Shown here in pieces: positions 24,718-30,499 of a stretch of DNA of 30,499 nt. This DNA is from JAVBQJ01 sp031549115 (GTDB lineage: Bacteria; Verrucomicrobiota; Lentisphaeria; Victivallales; Victivallaceae). The translations under genes were made by a program, and so were the position numbers. Below the pieces are notes generated by a model. It was not told the origin of the DNA. It searched no databases and saw only the letters and a program-made list of their open reading frames with translations. The stretch covers positions 1 through 30,499 of the forward strand of contig JAVBQJ010000167.1 in assembly GCA_031549115.1 (NCBI GenBank). Direction: 5' to 3'. Positions within the stretch are counted from its first letter, which is position 1, and the number at the start of each line of letters is the position of its first letter.

Positions 24718-24729
24718 CAAACCGGTTTG
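24718..24729. promoter_or_regulatory. LacI-type operator O1
   Basis: CAAACCGGTTTG is a perfect 12-bp palindrome with the central CpG expected for LacI-family sites. It lies just downstream of the promoter start point and 20 bp before the LacI gene, a classical roadblock position. The extended 15-base form AAACCGGTTTGATTG recurs inside the gene. Confidence 0.75.
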
Positions 24730-24749
24730 ATTGAGATGAGAGAGAAGTC

Positions 24750-25748
24750 ATGACGCTAGCAGCACGAAAAATCACCATCGCCGATGTCGCCGTCCACGCC
24801 GGTGTGACGAAGAGCACGGTTTCCCACGCCTTGAGCGGCAAGCGCCCGATCGGGGCGGCCACCCGGAAGCGAATCGAGCTGGCGGTGCGCGAATTGGGCT
24901 ACCGGCCGAACTTTGCGGCCCGGGTATTGAACACTCGTAAAACCGGTTTGATTGCCTTCCTGGTCTCCAACCTGGCCAATCATCACTCGGTGCAATTCGC
25001 CGGCGAACTGAGCCAGGAGCTGGCCGCCTGCGGCCTCCAGATGATTCTGGCCCAGACCGAAGAACGCGAAAGCGTCGAGCGGGTGATGCGCGAATTTTCC
25101 AACGGCATCGTCGACGGCATCATCAACGGTCTGCCGGATTTGTCCGCCGAAGCCGCCGAACGCTGCGCCGGTTCCGTCCCGGTGGTCACCTGCATGCGCA
25201 ACCGGGAATCGAATCTGTCGATCGATTTCGCCGCCGGCGCCCGCAACGCGATGGAGTATCTGTATTCACTCGGCCACCGGAAAATCGCCTTTGTGCACTG
25301 TCCGTCACGCGGACAGGCCGGGCACGGCGACCCGTGCGCCGCCGGATACCGGGATTTTCTGGCGAAGGCGCAATTGCCCGCTCTGGAATTTGTCGCCGAA
25401 CGCGAAATTCTGGAAACCGGAGTCGCGCTGGCACCGCGCGTCCTGACCAGCGGCGTGACCGCCGTACTGGCCGGCAACGACTCGATCGCCTGCGGCATGG
25501 TCCAATGGGCACTCGCCAATCAGGTCGAAATTCCCGGACGGCTCTCCGTCATCGGCCATGACGACGTGCCGCTGGCCAGCATGATTTCACCGCCGTTGAC
25601 CACGATCCGGGTTCCGATCACGCCGCAGGTGCGCCACGTGGTCCAGCTGCTGCGCCACCGCATCGGTGAAGCGGTCGAGCTGCCCGGACCGGAAACCATC
25701 GTGCCCGAACTGATTTACCGTCAATCCACCCAGGGAATCGCATTATGA
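24750..25748 (+). CDS. LacI-family transcriptional regulator
   Basis: A 332-residue repressor-type regulator of typical length. The helix-turn-helix is at residues 8-30 (ITIADVAVHAGVTKSTVSHALSG), the hinge near 50-60 (GYRPNFAARVL), and the rest is a sugar-binding effector domain with SLGHRKIAFV and SVIGHDDVPLASMISPPLTT, standard for the family. GAGAGAAG precedes the ATG. Its stop overlaps the ATG of the GH123-like gene (ATGA), so both are in one operon. A consensus promoter with a palindromic operator lies just upstream, indicating autoregulation. The divergent glycosidase operon is a likely second target. Confidence 0.96.
   Translation: MTLAARKITIADVAVHAGVTKSTVSHALSGKRPIGAATRKRIELAVRELGYRPNFAARVLNTRKTGLIAFLVSNLANHHSVQFAGELSQELAACGLQMILAQTEERESVERVMREFSNGIVDGIINGLPDLSAEAAERCAGSVPVVTCMRNRESNLSIDFAAGARNAMEYLYSLGHRKIAFVHCPSRGQAGHGDPCAAGYRDFLAKAQLPALEFVAEREILETGVALAPRVLTSGVTAVLAGNDSIACGMVQWALANQVEIPGRLSVIGHDDVPLASMISPPLTTIRVPITPQVRHVVQLLRHRIGEAVELPGPETIVPELIYRQSTQGIAL
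24940..24954. promoter_or_regulatory. possible intragenic operator O2
   Basis: AAACCGGTTTGATTG repeats 15 bases of the O1 site exactly, inside codons 64-68 of the LacI gene. Palindrome centres are 221 bp apart, close to 21 helical turns, which would favour a DNA loop. The stretch also encodes the common LacI motif Lys-Thr-Gly-Leu-Ile, so chance is possible. Confidence 0.4.
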
Positions 25749-27691
25749 AATTCTGGAGCTTGCTCTTTCTGTGTCTCGCAACCGCGTATGCGGGTGCGGC
25801 ACAAACAATTTTGTCCCGGTCGGATTTCATCTCCGGCGCCGGCGACGCCGCGCGCTGGGGCTTCAACCGCGCCGGCGATCAGAAAGCCATGCTGCTGCGG
25901 GAACCCGGCAAGCCGGTGGCGCTGCTGTCTCCGGCGCCCGGCAGCTGGTGCTTCTGGCAGTGTAATCTGGAGTGGCCGGGCCCGACACCCCGGCGCATCC
26001 GGGCGTCGGCGTGGATATTCAGCAATGTCCCGGAAAAAACCGCCATCGTCATCTCCGACGGCGTGGCGTGGGGCGGCGCCTGTCCGCGCGTGGCGATCGC
26101 AGGAGGGACGCCCGGTACCGCCGGCAGCTGGCAGCGCATCGCCGTGGAGCAGGATATTCAAACCGGCGGAATCGTCAGCGTTTCCATCGGCTACGACTAC
26201 CAGGCGGCGGGCGCCTGGTGCCTGATTGCCGAAGCAACCGTCGAAGAGATCACCCCCGGCAGCGCCATGACGCCGGCGACACCGCCGCAGTTTCCGGGAG
26301 CGATCCCGGCGGAATTCGCCGCCATGTTGGACGGTTCGGAATTTTTTCAGATGGCCGCCGTACCGGAGTTGACGCCATACCGGGCGGACACGCCGGTCGC
26401 AGACGCCATACCGGAGCAGTTGCCGGTACTCGCGCCGATGGACGGCTACGCCGCCAGTTTGCTGTTGCTGCGCAACCCGTCCAAGGAGGTGCAATCGTTT
26501 CAGATCCGCTTCTCCGGCGACGACGCGCTGCAGGAGCGGGTCGCGCTGTACCGTTACCGGTATGAGGACGGCAACCCCGACCGGCCGCTGCCGCTCGACG
26601 CCAACGGCCTGACCGAAATCGGGCGCGAACAGACGGTCGGGCTGGAGTTACAACTGGATACGCACGGCCTCGCGGCCGGAAGCTACCGCGGCACGTTGAC
26701 GGTGACACCGCAGAATGTCATCGTCCCGGTGCGCCAGGTGACGTACGAGTTCACGGTGGTTCCGGTGGTCCTGCCGGAGCGGGTGGCGGGCACGATGATT
26801 TTCAACTGGGATTATTCGGCGGCGCAAAGGCCGGAGAATCTGGATTTCCTGCTCGACGGCCGGGTCAACACCTTCAGCGTTGCGCCGGTCGACCTGAATA
26901 TACTGGAGACGATCGTCGGCAATCTGCGGGAGCGCGGCTTCGAACCGGGAGATTACACGTTGTTCCTCGAAGACTGGCACCTGCGCGAAAAAAACCGCTT
27001 CGACGAAGCCGACAAGGCGTGGCTGGACGGCATCGTCGCCAAAACCCGGGAACTGGGGCTGGATTACCGCGACTGGTACTTGCACATTTACGACGAAGTG
27101 TTCAGCGATGACTTCTTCGCCGTCGCTTCGGCGATCAAGCGGCACAATCCGTCGATCCGGATCTTTTCGGATCACTTCGGCGACGCGGCCGGTCTGCGGC
27201 GCTTCGCTCCGGTCGTCGACGCCTGGTCTCCGCTGGAGGGGACGCTGCCGCCCTTTTCCTCGCACCCGGAGGAGTGGGACATCATGCGCGCCGGCGGCAA
27301 GCCGGTGTACATTTACAGTTGCGATTCCGTGGCGGGGCTGGCCGCCGACAACTACCGGATGATGCCGTATCTGGCGTATTTCGAACGACTCGACGGCTTC
27401 AGCTACTGGTCGGTATTGACCACGCCCGACCGCGGCAACCCCGGCACCGAACGCTGGGGCATGACCTACACCGATGCGGCGGAGCTCCGGCAACCGAGCC
27501 GCCGCTGGTGGCAATGGCGCACCGGCATCGAAGACTACCTGCTGCTGCAAATGATGGAGGAGCATTTCGGCCGGGCGCGCGCCGAGGCGATCGCCTCCGG
27601 GGTGATCGCGGCGCGGGATACCCCCGGATTCGCGGAAGCCGCCGCACGGGCGCGCACCGAAATGCTGCGGCAGTTGAGCACCGGCAAATAA
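25745..27691 (+). CDS. secreted GH123-like glycoside hydrolase (DUF4091 type), paralogue 1
   Basis: A 648-residue exported protein with a signal peptide at about 1-19 (KFWSLLFLCLATAYAGA). The N-terminal half is predicted beta-sandwich, and the barrel occupies about 345-620. YLHIYDEVFS contains the adjacent acid pair D450-E451. GH123 beta-N-acetylgalactosaminidases use such an Asp-Glu pair for substrate-assisted catalysis, and downstream WSPLEGTLPPF and YSCDS are similar in style. Activity on GalNAc-containing glycans is therefore possible but not shown. Its ATG overlaps the LacI stop. A clear paralogue lies 800 bp downstream (EDWHLREKNRFDE and YDEV are shared) with a prepilin-like gene between them. 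Confidence 0.85.
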   Translation: MKFWSLLFLCLATAYAGAAQTILSRSDFISGAGDAARWGFNRAGDQKAMLLREPGKPVALLSPAPGSWCFWQCNLEWPGPTPRRIRASAWIFSNVPEKTAIVISDGVAWGGACPRVAIAGGTPGTAGSWQRIAVEQDIQTGGIVSVSIGYDYQAAGAWCLIAEATVEEITPGSAMTPATPPQFPGAIPAEFAAMLDGSEFFQMAAVPELTPYRADTPVADAIPEQLPVLAPMDGYAASLLLLRNPSKEVQSFQIRFSGDDALQERVALYRYRYEDGNPDRPLPLDANGLTEIGREQTVGLELQLDTHGLAAGSYRGTLTVTPQNVIVPVRQVTYEFTVVPVVLPERVAGTMIFNWDYSAAQRPENLDFLLDGRVNTFSVAPVDLNILETIVGNLRERGFEPGDYTLFLEDWHLREKNRFDEADKAWLDGIVAKTRELGLDYRDWYLHIYDEVFSDDFFAVASAIKRHNPSIRIFSDHFGDAAGLRRFAPVVDAWSPLEGTLPPFSSHPEEWDIMRAGGKPVYIYSCDSVAGLAADNYRMMPYLAYFERLDGFSYWSVLTTPDRGNPGTERWGMTYTDAAELRQPSRRWWQWRTGIEDYLLLQMMEEHFGRARAEAIASGVIAARDTPGFAEAAARARTEMLRQLSTGK

Positions 27692-27820
27692 ACCGTAAAG
27701 GATCACGCTGTAAACGTATGCAACGAAAGGAAGACGCCGGACGAAAATAAACCGCTCCCGGAAGATGAAGCGAAAGGGTTGACTTCAACATTCCTGCCAA
27801 ACAAGAAAGGACTTGTCGAG

Positions 27821-28501
27821 ATGAAAAAGTTCCATGGTTTCACACTAATAGAATTGCTGGTAGTGATCGCGATTATTGCGATTTTGGCCAGTATGCTGCT
27901 TCCGGCGCTGTCCAAGGCGCGCGCCGCGGCGCAGCAGACCAAATGCATCAACAATCTCAAGCAGATCCATACCGGATTCCATCTGTTTGCCACCGACAAC
28001 GACAGCTACATCCCGAACGTCTATCCCTCGGATGAAGCCCGTTACAAGCCCGGTGACGCTTTCCCGCGCGGCAGAGGCGGCTGGCACGTTTCCGCCGGCG
28101 GCGGCGACCTGGATAATCTGTGCGCCGGGATCGGCCGGTTGTATTATTTGAGTTATTTGAGCGCCCCGCAAATTTTCTACTGCCCGTCGGAAAAGGGCAA
28201 CAACCGTTCGTACACCAACAACTGGGAAAAGACCTGGGGCAAGGACGGTCCGGCCACCGAAATATCCTACCCCACACATGCCATCAAGGACGCCTGGTTT
28301 GCCGGCGCCAAATTCATGGGAGCCAATGTGGACAAGGAATCGCGGCTGGAAAAAATTCCGTCGGATGAGCCGATGGCGCGCTGCCTCAGCCACATGGACG
28401 ATGGTTACGGTACCGGCGTTAAAGGCGTGGTGGCCGGTTTCGCCGATGCTTCGGTGCGCAAATATACCGCCACCGACGACTGGCTGGGCGTACCGCGGTG
28501 A
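27821..28501 (+). CDS. prepilin-type N-terminal cleavage/methylation domain protein
   Basis: A 226-residue pseudopilin-like protein. MKKFHG precedes FTLIELLVVIAIIAILASML, so the prepilin peptidase site is canonical here (Gly at -1, Glu at +5). The globular part ends with a degenerate version of the H-x9-DG motif (FADASV instead of FADGHV). The ATG at 27821 is preferred because GAAAGGA lies ten bases upstream. An in-frame ATG 14 codons earlier would put a hydrophilic extension before the leader. It is 129 bp after the first GH123-like gene and its stop overlaps the open frame of the second, consistent with one operon. Likely an envelope or secretion-linked subunit; specific role unknown. Confidence 0.92.
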   Translation: MKKFHGFTLIELLVVIAIIAILASMLLPALSKARAAAQQTKCINNLKQIHTGFHLFATDNDSYIPNVYPSDEARYKPGDAFPRGRGGWHVSAGGGDLDNLCAGIGRLYYLSYLSAPQIFYCPSEKGNNRSYTNNWEKTWGKDGPATEISYPTHAIKDAWFAGAKFMGANVDKESRLEKIPSDEPMARCLSHMDDGYGTGVKGVVAGFADASVRKYTATDDWLGVPR

Positions 28502-28506
28502 TTGCG

Positions 28507-30426
28507 ATGAAAGCATGGCTGCCGTTGTGGTGCGTCCTGATGCTGACGGTGTCCGGATTCGCCGCCGAATATGATTTCACCGCCGGGCGCCTCCCGGCGT
28601 CCTGGGGGTTGCAGGATGGCGGCGCCGCGGCCGGAATCCGCCGGTTCGACGCGGGCAAGCCCGCGCTGCTGGCGATGCCGTCCGGGCGCGCGTCGCTGTT
28701 CGCCTATTGCAATATTCCGGCGGAGCAACTGCAAGGCGGCCGTTATGTACGGTTTCACGCCTGGGTGTGGACGGAAACGCCGCAGCAGGTGTCCATGCTG
28801 TTGTGGGAAGGCCGCGACGGCTGGTTCGGCGCGAGTTCGCATTACGCCGTGGGCCAGGTCGCGACCAATCCGGGCTGGAAACGGGCCGAGGTCGAAATCG
28901 ACACCGGAAGCACACCGGCGCCAGTCTGCGCCGTGCTCGGTCTCGATTTTCAGAGGGAGGGCGGCGATGTGCTGGTGGATTCCGCCGCCATCGAAGTGAG
29001 CGCCACGCCCGACTTCCCCCCGTTGACGGATCCGGCTCCGGCCTATACGCCGGAAGTGCCCGCCGCGATCGCCGCCTGGGCAGACCGGGAACAGGAGTTG
29101 ATCTGGCAGGCCGCCGATCCATTGGCGGACGTGACCGCGGACACCGTCATCACCGGTGCCGATACCGCCGAAATCGCGGCGCAGCTACCGGGCAACGCCC
29201 GCGACAGCTTCGTCGTGCTGTTGCGCAACGACTCCGACCGCCAGCAGGGTTTCACCCTCAGGTTGGACGAAGACGCGGCGCGCTTCGCCCGGCTTTACCG
29301 CCTGGAAGCGGTGATCGACACCCCGGACAAACCGGAACCGTTGACGCCGGACCGAATCACGACGGTCGGGCGGCGTGCCGCGGCGGCGTTTCTGGTCGAA
29401 TTCGATACGGCGAAGCTGGAACCCGGCGACTATGCCGGAGTATTGACATTGTCGCCGGTCAACGGACGTTACCGGGAGCGGCAGATGGCGCTGCGGCTGC
29501 ATGTCGCCAGTCTCCGGCTGCCGGAGGAAATGCCGGTCGCGGTGTTTCACTATGACTACAACGGCGCCACCGATCCGGCGCGGTTGGAAGCGCTGCTGGA
29601 CTCCCGCGTCAACGTGTTTCACCTGGCCTGGTACACGCCGGAACGGATGGAACAGATGGTGCGGTTGCTCGCAGAGCGCGGCCGCAAGCCGGGCAGCTAC
29701 CAAATCATGATCGAAGACTGGCACTTGCGCGAGAAAAACCGTTTCGACGAATCCGACCGGGAGTGGCTGGACGCGATGGTAAAGCAGGCCGCCGAACTGG
29801 GACTGGATTACAACGACTGGTTCCTGCATATTTACGACGAGGTGCTGAGCCCGGAGTTCCTGGCGGTGGCGCAGGCGGTCAAGGCGCACAACCCGCAGGT
29901 CCGGATCTTCTCGGATATGCTGGACCGCGATCCGGCGAAGATGACGGAATTCGCTCCTTATGTGGACTTCTGGAGCCCTTTGGTGCGCACATTGCCGCCG
30001 TTCACCGATGATTACAAGGACGCGTGGACATGCATCCGGGATACGGGCAAACCGATCTGGATTTACAGTTGCAATCCGGAGGCTTCGCTGGCACCGGCCG
30101 AATTCCGGGTGCAAAGTTTTCTGGCCTGGCGTTATGGCCTCGACGGCAACTGCCTGTGGTCGATGCTTCCGGTGGCGCAGCGGAATACTCCGGGGCAGCC
30201 GAACTTCGGTTTGGTGTACCCGGATGCCGCGGGGCGGATGCAGCCGAGCCGCCGCTGGATGCAGTGGCGTGCGGGCCTGGAGGATTACCTGCTGCTGGCG
30301 GAGGCGGAAAAGCAGCTTGGACGCCCGGCGGTGGAAGCGTTGGCGGACGAGGTGATCGCCGCGCGCCAGTCGCCCGAACTCGGCGCCACAATCCTGTCCG
30401 TCCGCCACCGCCTCCTGCAAAAATAA
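28507..30426 (+). CDS. secreted GH123-like glycoside hydrolase (DUF4091 type), paralogue 2
   Basis: A 639-residue exported protein with a signal peptide (residues 1-19, KAWLPLWCVLMLTVSGFA). The barrel half is closely similar to the first paralogue: MIEDWHLREKNRFDE, WFLHIYDEVLSPEF with acid pair D444-E445, WSPLVRTLPPF and QPSRRWMQWRAGLEDYLLL. The N-terminal beta domain is more diverged. I chose ATG 28507 because the upstream GTG (28498) overlaps the prepilin stop and adds only three residues. The ribosome site is weak, so coupling to the prepilin gene is likely. The stop TAA lies at the start of the A-rich end of repeat copy C. Confidence 0.85.
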   Translation: MKAWLPLWCVLMLTVSGFAAEYDFTAGRLPASWGLQDGGAAAGIRRFDAGKPALLAMPSGRASLFAYCNIPAEQLQGGRYVRFHAWVWTETPQQVSMLLWEGRDGWFGASSHYAVGQVATNPGWKRAEVEIDTGSTPAPVCAVLGLDFQREGGDVLVDSAAIEVSATPDFPPLTDPAPAYTPEVPAAIAAWADREQELIWQAADPLADVTADTVITGADTAEIAAQLPGNARDSFVVLLRNDSDRQQGFTLRLDEDAARFARLYRLEAVIDTPDKPEPLTPDRITTVGRRAAAAFLVEFDTAKLEPGDYAGVLTLSPVNGRYRERQMALRLHVASLRLPEEMPVAVFHYDYNGATDPARLEALLDSRVNVFHLAWYTPERMEQMVRLLAERGRKPGSYQIMIEDWHLREKNRFDESDREWLDAMVKQAAELGLDYNDWFLHIYDEVLSPEFLAVAQAVKAHNPQVRIFSDMLDRDPAKMTEFAPYVDFWSPLVRTLPPFTDDYKDAWTCIRDTGKPIWIYSCNPEASLAPAEFRVQSFLAWRYGLDGNCLWSMLPVAQRNTPGQPNFGLVYPDAAGRMQPSRRWMQWRAGLEDYLLLAEAEKQLGRPAVEALADEVIAARQSPELGATILSVRHRLLQK

Positions 30427-30499
30427 AGAAAATTAAAAAAAAGAAAATTAAAATAGCGCCGCGAAGCGGCGGTCTGCACTCCGTCATACGGAGGCGCGG
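30427..30499 (+). repeat. structured gene-end repeat, copy C (cut by window end)
   Basis: An A-rich stretch follows the stop directly, then GCCGC/GCGGC (30458-30470) and CTCCGT/ACGGAG (30479-30493), joined by GGTCTGCA exactly as in copies A and B. Relative to its gene the orientation is the same as the others, hence the opposite strand of the window. The last few bases differ from A and B. Confidence 0.85.

Overview
The window is GC-rich, densely coded bacterial DNA. No rRNA, tRNA, insertion sequence or CRISPR was seen. Three things suggest a Lentisphaerota (Victivallis-like) or related PVC-group genome: short prepilin-type proteins with an FTLIELLVVIAIIAILASML head sitting inside sugar-catabolic operons, LacI and AraC regulators beside large unclassified glycoside hydrolases, and an eukaryote-like (type 2) isoleucyl-tRNA synthetase. 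This placement is an inference from gene style, not a database result.

Layout. 1-141: contig-edge-like sequence with long G and C runs. 142-2461 (minus): the glycolytic genes gapA and pgk, separated by an intrinsic terminator. 2583-10511 (minus): a five-gene catabolic operon reading LacI regulator, prepilin-like protein, secreted multidomain hydrolase, cytosolic TIM-barrel hydrolase, AraC regulator. A 20-bp perfect palindrome covers the -10 of a consensus promoter at its head. 10902-14618 (plus): a small membrane protein with an acidic tract, then ileS. 14782-16056 (plus): an MFS transporter. 16178-24489 (minus): a four-gene operon of unexported glycosidases (unclassified TIM-barrel protein, GH95-like protein, GH29 alpha-L-fucosidase, GH36-like alpha-galactosidase). 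24750-30426 (plus, divergent): a LacI regulator, a secreted GH123-like protein, a second prepilin-like protein and a second secreted GH123-like paralogue.

A plausible working model has exported GH123-like and CBM9-like-bearing enzymes trimming complex glycans outside the cytoplasm. The MFS protein would import products, and the cytosolic fucosidase and galactosidase set would finish them. The activities (fucose, alpha-galactose and possibly N-acetylgalactosamine removal) would fit mucin-type or other fucosylated glycans, but the substrate is inferred only.

The most unusual signal is a dispersed, very hairpin-rich repeat (about 320 and 380 bp, plus a third copy cut by the window end). It begins right at the stop codons of three genes, always in the same orientation relative to the gene. 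Two copies differ by a compensatory C-G to G-C swap in a stem, and one copy carries an extra diverged, structure-keeping module. This points to selection on folded RNA or single-stranded DNA rather than on protein.
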